This document shows, piece by piece, positions 1 to 8,579 of a stretch of 64,000 bases of DNA. The first letter of the stretch is position 1. Every line of letters begins with the position of its first letter. Position numbers and translations under genes: made by a program. Source of the stretch: M55B112 sp040903745 (GTDB lineage: Bacteria; Bacteroidota; Bacteroidia; Bacteroidales; GCA-2748055); the NCBI GenBank assembly GCA_040903745.1, contig JBBDUV010000093.1, positions 1-64,000 on the forward strand. Reading direction: 5' to 3'. The notes under the pieces were generated by a model that made no database searches, was not told the DNA's origin, and saw nothing but the letters and a program-made list of their open reading frames with translations.

Positions 1-899
1 GCCACCGTGCCCTCGACAACGTCTCCATCAGCGTGCCCAAGGGTAGTATCTTCGGACTGCTCGGACCCAACGGTGCCGGAAAGACAACCCTGATACGGAT
101 CATCAACCAGATTACTGCTCCCGATGCCGGGACCATCACCTTCGATGGCAAACCGCTGCAACGGGACGATGTTTTTCGCATTGGCTATCTTCCTGAAGAG
201 CGGGGGCTCTATAAGAAGATGAAGGTAGGTGAGCAGTCGCTCTACCTGGCACAATTGAAAGGATTGTCGCTCGCAGAGGCAAAAAAGAAACTGAAATACT
301 GGTTCGAAAAATTTGAGATAGAGGACTGGTGGAACAAGAAAGTGGAGGAGCTCTCCAAAGGGATGCAGCAGAAAGTTCAATTTATCATCACAATACTCCA
401 TGAGCCTGAACTACTGATCTTTGATGAGCCCTTCAGCGGGTTCGATCCAATCAACGTCAACCTCCTCAAAAAGGAGATTTTACAGCTGCGGGAAAACGGT
501 GCCACCATTATCTTCTCGACACACAATATGGCATCAGTGGAGGAGTTGTGCGATCATATATCGCTGATCAATGAATCCAGGACAGTGCTTGCCGGACAGG
601 TGTCCGGGATACGAAAGCAGTTTAGCTCAGATATTATCAGTGTTGAATTTGAGGGCGAGGTTGAGAGCCTCAGGCAAAAGCTGGACAGGCGTTTCGAATT
701 GTTGGAGATCAGAGAGAACGGGATCGGTAAAGAGGCCCGTATTAAATTACCGCCGGATGCAAAACCGAACGAATTAATCACAGCACTGGCAGGACTCATG
801 ACCATCCACTCCTACAATGAGGTGATTCCAGGCATGAACGATATCTTTATCCAGGTTGTGGAATCCGATTCAGCAAAAAATAACCGCAAAGTATCATGA
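1..899 (+). CDS. ABC transporter ATP-binding protein (NatA-like), 5' end outside window
   Basis: Cytoplasmic ATPase that would drive the permease encoded next. The reading frame is open from base 3 (HRALDNVSISVPKG), so the true start lies before the window and the GTG at 33 is internal. Visible motifs are Walker A (GPNGAGKTT), a variant ABC signature (LSKGMQQK), Walker B (LLIFDEPFSGFD) and the switch His in STHNM. A C-terminal extension of about 90 residues follows the ATPase core, as in NatA-type ATPases. Its stop overlaps the permease start by 4 nt (ATGA), so the two are translationally coupled. Substrate unknown; sodium or drug/lipid export are family possibilities only. Confidence 0.9.
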   Translation, partial: HRALDNVSISVPKGSIFGLLGPNGAGKTTLIRIINQITAPDAGTITFDGKPLQRDDVFRIGYLPEERGLYKKMKVGEQSLYLAQLKGLSLAEAKKKLKYWFEKFEIEDWWNKKVEELSKGMQQKVQFIITILHEPELLIFDEPFSGFDPINVNLLKKEILQLRENGATIIFSTHNMASVEELCDHISLINESRTVLAGQVSGIRKQFSSDIISVEFEGEVESLRQKLDRRFELLEIRENGIGKEARIKLPPDAKPNELITALAGLMTIHSYNEVIPGMNDIFIQVVESDSAKNNRKVS

Positions 900-2266
900 G
901 CAAAGTAAGCCTGATTGTAAAAAGAGAGTACCTGACCCGGGTCAGAAAAAAGTCATTCATCATCATGTCGGCAATCGGCCCACTGCTTTTTGCCGCGTTA
1001 CTGATCCTTCCTGCCGCATTGGCAACCATAGAAGACAAAGAAGTAAAGAAAATTGCTGTGATCGATGAGTCGACTGTGCTGACCTCATATACCTCAGGAA
1101 AACCGGCGAGTGTTATTCCTGAGACTGAATTCCTCAAGTTCATCGCACTGGAAGATGTTGACCTGGAAACACTCCGGGAGAATTTTTCAAGTACAGGATA
1201 TTACGCAGTACTCTACATTCCCTCCAACGTTTTTAACTCTGAAAGAGCGATCCTCTACTCCGACAAACAACCGAGCCTGGATGTTTCTTCGCATATCAGG
1301 AACGCGATGGAGAAGGAAATTGAAAATCTGAAACTTGCAGCCAATGATATTGAGAACCTGGAGCAGATCCTCCGGGAAATCGAGACCAATATCAAGGTCT
1401 CCAGTATCAAATGGACCAAAGGAGGAGAGGCAAAAAAGAGCAACACCGGACTGGTGATGGGAATCGGATATGCCGCGGGATTGATGATCTATATGTTTAT
1501 TTTTATTTATGGCTCGATGGTCATGCGCGGAGTAATTGAGGAGAAGTCGAGCCGCATCGTAGAGGTGATCGTCAGCAGCGTAAAACCCTTCCAGCTGATG
1601 ATGGGTAAGATCATTGGCGTGGGACTGGTCGGACTTACACAATTCCTGATCTGGGTGGTCTTCACCGGTGTGCTGGTCACCGCAGCCGGCCTGGTCATGG
1701 GAGCATCCCTTCAACAGGGATCGCCCGTTGAGCAGGTGCAGGGAACCGATCTTTTCGGGGGAGATGGTGCCACCGAAGCGATGGAGGAGCTCGCAGGGGA
1801 TAACGAGTTTCTCGCAGACATCCTCAACTCTTTTGAATCGCTCCAGCCGGGAAAGATCCTTATCGCATTTATCTTCTTCTTCCTGTTCGGCTACCTGATG
1901 TATGGCTCCCTCTTCGCGATGATCGGATCGGCGGTCGACAATGAGACGGAGACACAGCAGTTCATGCTGCCCGTTACACTGCCGCTGATCCTCGGGATCA
2001 TCCTCATGGCCAACGTGATGAACAATCCCGACGGTCCGCTCGCCTTCTGGTTCAGCATGTTCCCGCTCACCTCACCGGTGGTGATGATGGTACGCATGCC
2101 ATTCGACGTGCCGGCCTGGGAGATCGCGCTTTCAGCCTTTCTGCTGATCATCACCATTCTCGGGGCGATCTGGATAGCGGGGAAGATCTACCGCACGGGT
2201 ATCCTGATGTATGGAAAAAAGATCACCTACAAAGAGCTCTGGAAGTGGCTCAAATATAAGAACTGA
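896..2266 (+). CDS. ABC-2 type transporter permease (NatB-like)
   Basis: Inner-membrane permease partner of the preceding ATPase. The 456-residue protein has one N-terminal membrane helix (about residues 20-42), a large extracytoplasmic domain (about 45-180), then a cluster of about five helices including the EEKSSRIVEVIVSSVKP segment typical of ABC-2 permeases of the NatB/YhaP type. An acidic insertion (about residues 275-310) sits between the second and third helices of the cluster. Starts at the ATG overlapping the ATPase stop. Substrate cannot be read from sequence. Confidence 0.88.
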   Translation: MSKVSLIVKREYLTRVRKKSFIIMSAIGPLLFAALLILPAALATIEDKEVKKIAVIDESTVLTSYTSGKPASVIPETEFLKFIALEDVDLETLRENFSSTGYYAVLYIPSNVFNSERAILYSDKQPSLDVSSHIRNAMEKEIENLKLAANDIENLEQILREIETNIKVSSIKWTKGGEAKKSNTGLVMGIGYAAGLMIYMFIFIYGSMVMRGVIEEKSSRIVEVIVSSVKPFQLMMGKIIGVGLVGLTQFLIWVVFTGVLVTAAGLVMGASLQQGSPVEQVQGTDLFGGDGATEAMEELAGDNEFLADILNSFESLQPGKILIAFIFFFLFGYLMYGSLFAMIGSAVDNETETQQFMLPVTLPLILGIILMANVMNNPDGPLAFWFSMFPLTSPVVMMVRMPFDVPAWEIALSAFLLIITILGAIWIAGKIYRTGILMYGKKITYKELWKWLKYKN

Positions 2267-2286
2267 TACTCAAATAAAAACTGATC

Positions 2287-3210
2287 ATGCCGGTAGCCAT
2301 CCTCGATTTCGGAACCAACACCTTTAACCTGCTCATCGCAGAGGAGAACGGAAAATCCTTTAATGTGCTCTACGATGGGAAGGAGCCGGTGAAACTGGGG
2401 AAAGGCGGCATCAACAAGGGAGTGATCACCCCGGAGGCGATGGAAAGGGGATTCACCGCCATCGCGAACCACATAAAGACCATTGAATCGTTCGGCGCCA
2501 ATGAGATCCGTGCTTTCGCCACCTCCGCCATGCGCAACGCTGCGAATGGAAAAGAGTTTGTGAAACAGGTAAAAGAGCAATTTGGATTCAGTACCCGGAT
2601 CATTGACGGGGACGAAGAGGCCGCGCTGATCTACGGCGGCATCAGGGAGTCGGTTCGCTTCGACAAAGAAACCGCGATGATCATGGACATTGGCGGAGGA
2701 AGCGTAGAATTTATCATCTGCAACGGGGAGGGGATCTTTTGGAAGCGAAGCTTTGAACTGGGCATGGCACGGATCATCGAGAAGTATCCAGTAAGCGACC
2801 CCATCACCGAAAATGAGATCTCCTCAATTGAAAATTATTATAAAGCAGAGCTGAACGCGCTTTTTGAGCAGGCGGAAAGATACCATCCGTCGCTGCTCGT
2901 GGGTGCCTCCGGAACATTCGATACCCTCGCTGCCATGGCAAAACACCGGTTCGGGTTGCGATCGTCCGGTAACGGCAGTTCTATGGAGATAGCGCTTGCG
3001 CACTTTCAGGAGCTGCATGGGCTGCTGCTGCAATCGACCGCGGAGGAGCGGATGAAGATGCCCGGAATGGAGCCGGTGCGGGTAGAGATGATCGTTCCTG
3101 CGGTGATTTTTATTAATTTTGTCAGCAACAAATGTAACCTGCGCACCATCATTCAATCGCGCTACGCCCTTAAAGAGGGGGCGATGGCGAGAATGGTAAA
3201 ACATAAATAG
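2287..3210 (+). CDS. Ppx/GppA family phosphatase
   Basis: A 307-residue protein of the ASKHA-fold exopolyphosphatase/pppGpp phosphohydrolase family. It begins with the phosphate-binding loop LDFGTNTFNLLIAE and carries the second loop IMDIGGGSVEF and the GASGTFDTLA segment. It matches the short two-domain form (about 300 residues), without the C-terminal HD-like domain of long GppA proteins. Likely substrates are polyphosphate or pppGpp; the sequence does not decide. It lies 20 nt after the permease and 2 nt before the response regulator, so it is probably co-transcribed with the latter. Start ATG at 2287. Confidence 0.9.
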   Translation: MPVAILDFGTNTFNLLIAEENGKSFNVLYDGKEPVKLGKGGINKGVITPEAMERGFTAIANHIKTIESFGANEIRAFATSAMRNAANGKEFVKQVKEQFGFSTRIIDGDEEAALIYGGIRESVRFDKETAMIMDIGGGSVEFIICNGEGIFWKRSFELGMARIIEKYPVSDPITENEISSIENYYKAELNALFEQAERYHPSLLVGASGTFDTLAAMAKHRFGLRSSGNGSSMEIALAHFQELHGLLLQSTAEERMKMPGMEPVRVEMIVPAVIFINFVSNKCNLRTIIQSRYALKEGAMARMVKHK

Positions 3211-3212
3211 CT

Positions 3213-4379
3213 ATGTCAAAGATCCTTGTAATAGACGATGAGAAGAGCATCAGGAACGCGCTTCAGGAGATACTTACCTATGAAAAGTTTGAGGTTGAGC
3301 TGGCTGAGAACGGTCCGGAGGGGCTGGAGAAATTCGCCGCCGGCAGCTTCGATGTGGTGCTGTGCGATATCAAGATGCCGGAGATGGACGGGATGGAGGT
3401 GCTGGAGAAGATCTTTGAGACCGGCAAGGATGTGCAGGTGATCATGATCACGGGACATGGAAATGTGGAAACCGCCGTGGAGGCGATCAAGAAGGGAGCG
3501 TATGACTTTATTGAGAAGCCGCTTGACCTGAACCGGTTGCTGATTACCGTGAGGAATGCGCTCGACAAGAGTACGCTGGCCACGGAGAACAGGGTGCTTA
3601 AGCGGAAGGTGACCAGGGCGTATGATATGGTGGGTGAATCGCCCGCTATTGAAAGTGTGAAGGAGATGATTGAGCGGGTGGCCCCGACCGATGCACGCGT
3701 GCTGATTACCGGTCAGAACGGTACCGGCAAGGAGCTGGTGGCACGCTGGCTGCATGAGAAGAGCAGCCGTGCAGGCGGACCGTTCGTGGAGGTGAACTGT
3801 GCCGCGATACCGTCGGAGCTGATCGAGAGCGAGCTGTTTGGTCACGAGAAGGGAGCGTTTACCTCGGCGATCAAACAGCGGAAAGGGAAATTTGAACAGG
3901 CCGACGGGGGGACGATCTTCCTGGATGAGATAGGCGATATGAGCCTGTCGGCCCAGGCGAAGGTACTGCGGGTGCTGCAGGAGAACAAGATCTCCCGGGT
4001 GGGGAGTGACAAGGATATCAATGTGGATGTGCGGATCCTTGCCGCAACCAACAAGAATATAAAGGAGGAGATTGAGAAATCGACCTTCAGGGAGGACCTC
4101 TACCACCGGTTGAGCGTGATCCTGATCGATGTGCCGTCGCTGAACGACCGGCTGGAGGATATACCTGTGCTGGCCGACCATTTCAACCAGCTGATCTGTG
4201 CCGAATATGGGAAGGCACCAAAGGAGATCACCGACGATGCCATTGAGGAGTTCAGGAAGATCAACTGGACCGGTAATATCCGCGAGTTCAGGAACGTGCT
4301 GGAACGGTTGGTGATACTGTGCGACCAGAAGATCGAAGGCAAGGATGTGAAGGCCTTTGCCCGGCCCATCTCCAACTAA
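3213..4379 (+). CDS. Sigma-54-dependent response regulator lacking a C-terminal HTH
   Basis: NtrC-type two-component regulator. Residues 1-115 are a receiver domain with acidic pocket DDE (8-10), phospho-acceptor Asp52 (DVVLCDIKMP) and Lys in FIEKP. Residues about 138-370 are the AAA+ sigma-54 activator domain: Walker A GQNGTGKE, Walker B GGTIFLDEIGDM, and the sigma-54 contact loop as GAFTSA rather than GAFTGA. The protein ends at residue 388 right after the AAA+ lid, so the usual Fis-type DNA-binding helix-turn-helix is absent. It may therefore act from solution or through a partner. No cognate kinase is in the window. It lies 2 nt after the Ppx gene. Confidence 0.92.
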   Translation: MSKILVIDDEKSIRNALQEILTYEKFEVELAENGPEGLEKFAAGSFDVVLCDIKMPEMDGMEVLEKIFETGKDVQVIMITGHGNVETAVEAIKKGAYDFIEKPLDLNRLLITVRNALDKSTLATENRVLKRKVTRAYDMVGESPAIESVKEMIERVAPTDARVLITGQNGTGKELVARWLHEKSSRAGGPFVEVNCAAIPSELIESELFGHEKGAFTSAIKQRKGKFEQADGGTIFLDEIGDMSLSAQAKVLRVLQENKISRVGSDKDINVDVRILAATNKNIKEEIEKSTFREDLYHRLSVILIDVPSLNDRLEDIPVLADHFNQLICAEYGKAPKEITDDAIEEFRKINWTGNIREFRNVLERLVILCDQKIEGKDVKAFARPISN

Positions 4380-4389
4380 TGTGGCTGTC

Positions 4390-4423
4390 CACTTCCATGC
4401 TATTGACACTTCCATGCTATTGA
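4390..4423 (+). repeat. 17-bp tandem direct repeat, two exact copies
   Basis: The unit CACTTCCATGCTATTGA occurs twice without spacer, 10 bp after the stop of the response regulator gene. It could be part of a multiple-terminal-repeat insertion sequence end (IS21-like elements have such arrays) or a replication-slippage duplication. Confidence 0.8.
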
Positions 4424-4589
4424 GAAGCTAAAAGAGTCAGCAACTGAACCCACAAGCTAAGCGAAACCAATAAGTCAATAATTGCAAATGAACTAAGTTT
4501 ACAATTACAAGCTAAGGTCAATTTCACCCCATTGGTACCATAGAGCTACTATTCACCCCAAAACTGTGTTTTTTAACAGTGCTATCGTT

Positions 4590-4608
4590 CCAAAGGAATT
4601 ACCTTTGG
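4590..4608. repeat. Inverted repeat, 7-bp stem with 5-nt loop
   Basis: CCAAAGG and CCTTTGG flank AATTA. There is no downstream T-run, so it is not a classical intrinsic terminator. It could be a protein-binding site or part of an element end. Confidence 0.45.
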
Positions 4609-4717
4609 GCCCACAAAGTGATGATAAAATTGTCTCTGCCGTCATGTCCGAGGTGTTTCGAGCATGATGATTCTGCCACTCAAATTGATTGACATAGACA
4701 AAATATAATTAATACAG

Positions 4718-5827
4718 ATGAAACCATTTAAAATCGGAGATCTGGAGATTCGTCTTCCTATTGTTCAGGGAGGCATGGGGGTTGGTATTTCGATGTCGGG
4801 ACTGGCATCGGCTGTTGCGAACATGGGTGGAATAGGAATTATATCGACCGTTGCAATCGGACTTACTGACAGAGAGGCGCAGGTCAATTATAAGAAAAGG
4901 AACATTGAGGTGCTAAAGCGTGAGATCCGCAAGGCGCGGGAGCTTTCGGCCGGTGTAATTGGGGTAAACATCATGGCGGTGCTCACCGACTTTTCGGAGA
5001 TGGTCCGCACCTCGGTTGAGGAGGGCATTGATATTATCTTTTCCGGTGCGGGACTGCCGCTCGATCTGCCCAAATACCTTACCGAAGGATCAAAAACAAA
5101 ACTTGTTCCGATCGTCTCATCAGGCAGGGCCGCCAGCATCATTGCCAATAAATGGAAGCAGAACTACGATTACCTGCCGGATGCCTTTGTGGTTGAAGGA
5201 CCAAAGGCCGGTGGTCACCTCGGCTTCAAGGCCAATGCCCTGGAGGAGATCAGTAATACACTCGAAAATCTGGTTAATGAGGTATTGCAGGTGGCACGCG
5301 ATTTGAAAGCGAGGTTCAACAAGGAGGTGCCTGTTATTGCCGCTGGCGGTATTTACAGTGGGGAAGACATTTACAAAATTATTGAGCAGGGAGCCGCTGC
5401 CGTGCAGTTGGGTACCCGTTTTGTGGCAACCGAGGAGTGTGATGCATCACCGGAATTCAAAGAAGCGTTCGTAGCGGCAAAGGCTGAAGATATTCAAATC
5501 ATCAAGAGTCCGGTGGGTATGCCCGGACGGACCATCTTCAATAACTTTCTGGATGAAGCGGTGAAGGGCAACCGGCGACCGAAGGTTTGCATGCACCACT
5601 GCATTAAATCATGCGATCCGAAGACCACCTCTTACTGCATTGCCGATGCGCTGCTGCAGGCCTACAAGGGCAACCTGGAGGATGGGTTTGTCTTTACCGG
5701 AACCAATGCCGGCAGGATCGACAGGATCCTGTCGGTGAAGGAGCTGATCAATGAACTGGTGACGGAATATGAGGCGTCGGAAAAGAAGGGGATTCCGAGT
5801 CTGCAAAAAGATTCCGGGACTGTCTGA
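4718..5827 (+). CDS. Nitronate monooxygenase / 2-nitropropane dioxygenase-like flavoprotein
   Basis: A 369-residue TIM-barrel FMN enzyme of the NMO/FabK-like family. Family hallmarks are the N-terminal PIVQGGMGVGIS, the phosphate/FMN-binding segments VVEGPKAGGHLGF and VIAAGGIYSGEDI, and GAAAVQLGTRFVATEE. A cysteine/histidine-rich stretch CMHHCIKSCDPKTTSYC near residues 288-304 is an unusual, possibly metal-binding, addition of this subfamily. Likely reaction is flavin-dependent oxidation of alkyl nitronates or an enoyl reductase-like reaction; the true substrate is unknown. Monocistronic by position, flanked by gene-free stretches on both sides. Confidence 0.85.
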   Translation: MKPFKIGDLEIRLPIVQGGMGVGISMSGLASAVANMGGIGIISTVAIGLTDREAQVNYKKRNIEVLKREIRKARELSAGVIGVNIMAVLTDFSEMVRTSVEEGIDIIFSGAGLPLDLPKYLTEGSKTKLVPIVSSGRAASIIANKWKQNYDYLPDAFVVEGPKAGGHLGFKANALEEISNTLENLVNEVLQVARDLKARFNKEVPVIAAGGIYSGEDIYKIIEQGAAAVQLGTRFVATEECDASPEFKEAFVAAKAEDIQIIKSPVGMPGRTIFNNFLDEAVKGNRRPKVCMHHCIKSCDPKTTSYCIADALLQAYKGNLEDGFVFTGTNAGRIDRILSVKELINELVTEYEASEKKGIPSLQKDSGTV

Positions 5828-6150
5828 TAATGATGTCCGACAATCGGACCGACTGTGTTACCCGGCATCTTTTCTGAAGGATTTAAGGTAATTAGCACGA
5901 CTGATGCCCGGCGAGAAATTCTGCACGTGCTTTGAACTATAAACCCTTGGTAAACAGTCCTAAAAATGCGGTATCCGGTGGCGAACCACTCACCTGCCGG
6001 AAAATCATTTCTGCAGCCGGCACAGAAGCGATCAGAGTACAGGAATATTCTGGAACGATATACAGCTACCTATATATCAGGTCGCCTATTACTTGCTCCT
6101 ACCCGGAAAGATTCTGAAAAATCTTTATACTTTTGCATAAACTTCCATTT
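5828..6150 (+). other. Intergenic leader upstream of the phosphonate operon
   Basis: About 320 bp without a credible gene. The short frames here have no recognisable domain and Bacteroidota-unlike composition. The right end carries a TAnnTTTG promoter element for the phosphonate operon. Confidence 0.5.
6128..6135 (+). promoter_or_regulatory. Candidate -7 box (TACTTTTG) for the phosphonate operon
   Basis: TACTTTTG matches the Bacteroidota primary sigma -7 consensus TAnnTTTG and lies 15 nt before the ATG of the PEP mutase gene, implying a very short leader. A good -33 TTTG at the expected spacing is not seen, so this is a moderate call. Confidence 0.4.
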
Positions 6151-7452
6151 ATGGCTAAGAAAGTTTATGTCGGGATGAGCGCTGACCTGATCCATCCCGG
6201 TCACCTGAATATTATTAAAGAGGCTTGCAAACTTGGTGATGTGATCATCGGATTGCTTACGGACAAGGCGATTGCCAGCTATAAGCGGCTTCCGTCGCTG
6301 AAGTACGAACAGCGAATGATTGTTATCGAAAACATCAAAGGGGTGAGCGAAGTGGTTCCCCAGGAGGAGCTGGATTATGTTCCTAATTTACGGAAGATTC
6401 GACCCGACTATGTTGTTCATGGAGATGACTGGAGGAAGGGTGTACAGCGGGAAGTTCGGCAAAGGGTAATCGATACGCTGAAGGAGTGGGGTGGTGAGCT
6501 GCATGAGGTTCCCTATACGAAAGGGATCTCTTCGACCCAGCTCAACCAGAGCCTGAAGGAGATTGGCACGACCCCTGAGGTGCGGATGGAACGGCTGCGC
6601 AGACTCATAGATTCAAAACCCATTGTGAAGGTGCTTGAAGCACACAATGGACTCACCGGGCTGATTGTAGAAAATATAATTGTTGAACAGAAGGGCCGCA
6701 AAAAAGAGTTTGATGCGATGTGGCTCAGCAGTCTTACCGATTCAACTTCCAAAGGTAAACCCGATATTGAGGCGGTGGATGTCACATCGAGGCTGCACGG
6801 ACTGAATGATATTCTTGAGGTTACCACCAAACCTATTATTTACGATGGCGACACGGGCGGAATCCCCGAGCATTTCCTGTTTACGGTAAAAACGCTGGAG
6901 CGGTTAGGCGTTTCGGCCATTATTATCGAAGATAAAACCGGACTGAAAAAGAACTCCCTTTTTGGCACGGAGGTGCCGCAGACCCAGGCATCCATTGAGG
7001 ATTTCAGCTATAAAATAACTGTTGGGAAAAAGGCCCAGGTTACAAAGAGTTTCATGATTATTGCCCGAATTGAGAGTCTTATTCTCGGTAATGGAATGGC
7101 TGATGCCATTGCCCGTGCAAAAGCTTACATTGATGCGGGTGCCGACGGAATAATGATCCACAGCAAGGAGAAGGACGGAAATGAGATTCTGGAATTCTGC
7201 CAAAAGTACGGCACTTTCAGCAAGCGCGTTCCCCTGGTAGCTGTTCCTTCGAGCTACAACCATCTGTACGAAAAGCAACTCATTGAGGCAGGGGTGAATG
7301 TGGTGATCTATGCAAATCATTTGTTGCGAAGTGCGTACCCGGCCATGGTCTCTGTGGCAAAAACGATCCTGACGCACGAACGCTCCCTTGAGACGGATGA
7401 GCAGTGCATTTCGATCAAGGAAATTCTTAACCTAATACCTGGAACAAGATAA
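6151..7452 (+). CDS. Bifunctional cytidylyltransferase / phosphoenolpyruvate mutase (Fom1 architecture)
   Basis: Committing enzyme of phosphonate synthesis: the C-terminal domain rearranges PEP to phosphonopyruvate, forming the C-P bond. PEP mutase is identified by EDKTGLKKNS at residues 260-269 (EDKxxxxxNS signature), DAMWLSSLTDS and GADGIMIHSKEKDG. Residues 1-135 form a HIGH-superfamily, TagD/GCT-like nucleotidyltransferase with HPGH (15-18) and GISSTQ (125-130). The same domain order occurs in Fom1 of fosfomycin producers, whose N-terminal domain cytidylylates 2-hydroxyethylphosphonate. I infer that this protein makes both the first and the activated intermediate. Start chosen at ATG 6151 because the upstream TTG at 6133 overlaps the -7 box. 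The stop overlaps the next start by 1 nt (TAATG). Confidence 0.93.
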   Translation: MAKKVYVGMSADLIHPGHLNIIKEACKLGDVIIGLLTDKAIASYKRLPSLKYEQRMIVIENIKGVSEVVPQEELDYVPNLRKIRPDYVVHGDDWRKGVQREVRQRVIDTLKEWGGELHEVPYTKGISSTQLNQSLKEIGTTPEVRMERLRRLIDSKPIVKVLEAHNGLTGLIVENIIVEQKGRKKEFDAMWLSSLTDSTSKGKPDIEAVDVTSRLHGLNDILEVTTKPIIYDGDTGGIPEHFLFTVKTLERLGVSAIIIEDKTGLKKNSLFGTEVPQTQASIEDFSYKITVGKKAQVTKSFMIIARIESLILGNGMADAIARAKAYIDAGADGIMIHSKEKDGNEILEFCQKYGTFSKRVPLVAVPSSYNHLYEKQLIEAGVNVVIYANHLLRSAYPAMVSVAKTILTHERSLETDEQCISIKEILNLIPGTR

Positions 7453-8579
7453 TGATCCGTCCGGAAACATTTTATAACTGGCTCTCTGCGAACCAGATCG
7501 ATTTCTTCTGTGGTGTCCCCGACTCCCTGTTGAAGGATATTTGTGCATATATCACCGACAATACATTGCAGGGTAATCATATCATTGCAGCCAATGAGGG
7601 CAATGCCATAGCCATGGCGGCAGGTAATCATATGGCCACCAATAAGGTCCCGTTGGTATACATGCAGAACTCGGGCATGGGGAACGCCATGAATCCGTTG
7701 TTGTCGCTTACCGACAGGCAGGTGTATAATATTCCGCTACTGCTCATGATTGGATGGCGCGGTGAACCGGGAGTGAAGGATGAACCGCAGCACATCACGC
7801 AGGGTGAGGTTACGCTTCAGATGCTTGATACAGCCAGGATCCCGTACTGTATTCTCAGTCAGGATGAGAATGAGGCAGGCAGGCAGATTCAGGAGGCAAT
7901 CGCTAAAGTGCATCGCACCAATGTTCCCTTTGCCATCGTTGTCAGAAAAGGGACCTTTGAAAAGTACAGCATAAAAAAGCGTGTTGCGGCGGAATACCAG
8001 CTTAGCCGGGAGAAAGTCATTCAGCAGATCGTTGATCAGTTAACAGGCGATGAAGTGGTTGTATCCACAACGGGCAAGACATCACGTGAGCTGTTTGAAT
8101 GCCGGGAAGCGCTCGGACAACCTCATTTTTCCGACTTTCTTACCGTAGGTTCCATGGGCCATTCAAGTCAGATCGCACTGGGAATTGCGATCAGCAAACC
8201 CTCCAAAAGAGTGATCTGTCTGGATGGTGACGGTGCCCTGCTGATGCATATGGGAGGATTGGCAATTGCTGGTCATGCAGCACCCAAAAATTTTATTCAT
8301 ATTGTCATCAACAATGGTGCCCACGAATCCGTTGGCGGTCAGCCCACCGCCGGATTTAACATCGACACCATATCTATTGCAAAAGCCTGCGGATATGTAA
8401 GTGCAACCTCTGTATCGACCTCCGGCAAGCTGGCCGCAACACTGGCCTCAATTTCGGAAGAAACCTGTCCCGCCTTTATTGAGGTGAAGGTACGGGTCGG
8501 CTCACGCGATGATCTTGGACGCCCCACCATCAAGCCCGTTGATAATAAGAAGGACTTTATGAGAAACTTGAATTCGTAA
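7452..8579 (+). CDS. Phosphonopyruvate decarboxylase
   Basis: Thiamine-diphosphate enzyme that converts phosphonopyruvate to phosphonoacetaldehyde, pulling the unfavourable PEP mutase equilibrium forward. At 375 residues it has the short two-domain Ppd/AepY form: an N-terminal Pyr domain with the activating Glu in ANEGNAIAMAAG, and a C-terminal PP domain with the ThDP/Mg motif GDG (259-261) and Asn287/288 (VINNGAHES). The segment GQPTAGFNIDT is typical of the family. It sits between PEP mutase and a phosphonate-type alcohol dehydrogenase with 1-nt overlaps on both sides, which makes the assignment strong. Confidence 0.94.
   Translation: MIRPETFYNWLSANQIDFFCGVPDSLLKDICAYITDNTLQGNHIIAANEGNAIAMAAGNHMATNKVPLVYMQNSGMGNAMNPLLSLTDRQVYNIPLLLMIGWRGEPGVKDEPQHITQGEVTLQMLDTARIPYCILSQDENEAGRQIQEAIAKVHRTNVPFAIVVRKGTFEKYSIKKRVAAEYQLSREKVIQQIVDQLTGDEVVVSTTGKTSRELFECREALGQPHFSDFLTVGSMGHSSQIALGIAISKPSKRVICLDGDGALLMHMGGLAIAGHAAPKNFIHIVINNGAHESVGGQPTAGFNIDTISIAKACGYVSATSVSTSGKLAATLASISEETCPAFIEVKVRVGSRDDLGRPTIKPVDNKKDFMRNLNS

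Larger units (their letters stand above)
4380..4717. other. Gene-free stretch with repeats, possible mobile-element relic
   Basis: No convincing ORF in 338 bp. It opens with a 17-bp tandem direct repeat, contains two copies of TTTCACCCC/ATTCACCCC about 30 bp apart (near 4525-4560), a small AT-loop stem (ACTGT...ACAGT near 4565) and a 7-bp stem CCAAAGG/CCTTTGG at 4590-4608. The clustered short repeats resemble decayed insertion-sequence ends, but no transposase fragment is recognisable. Confidence 0.4.

Noticed and set aside
3216..4415. A 399-codon open frame antisense to the response regulator gene
   Set aside because: The composition (many His, Gln, Leu, Arg; no domain) is that of a shadow of a GC-rich coding strand, and the sense gene is unmistakable.
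4688..4712. TTGACA followed by TATAAT upstream of the nitronate monooxygenase gene
   Set aside because: Spacing is only about 9 nt, and Bacteroidota use the TTG/TAnnTTTG pattern, so it is not supported as a promoter.
4718..5827. Nitronate monooxygenase-like gene as first gene of the phosphonate operon
   Set aside because: A gap of about 320 bp and a separate promoter-like box before the PEP mutase gene separate them, and no phosphonate pathway needs this enzyme.
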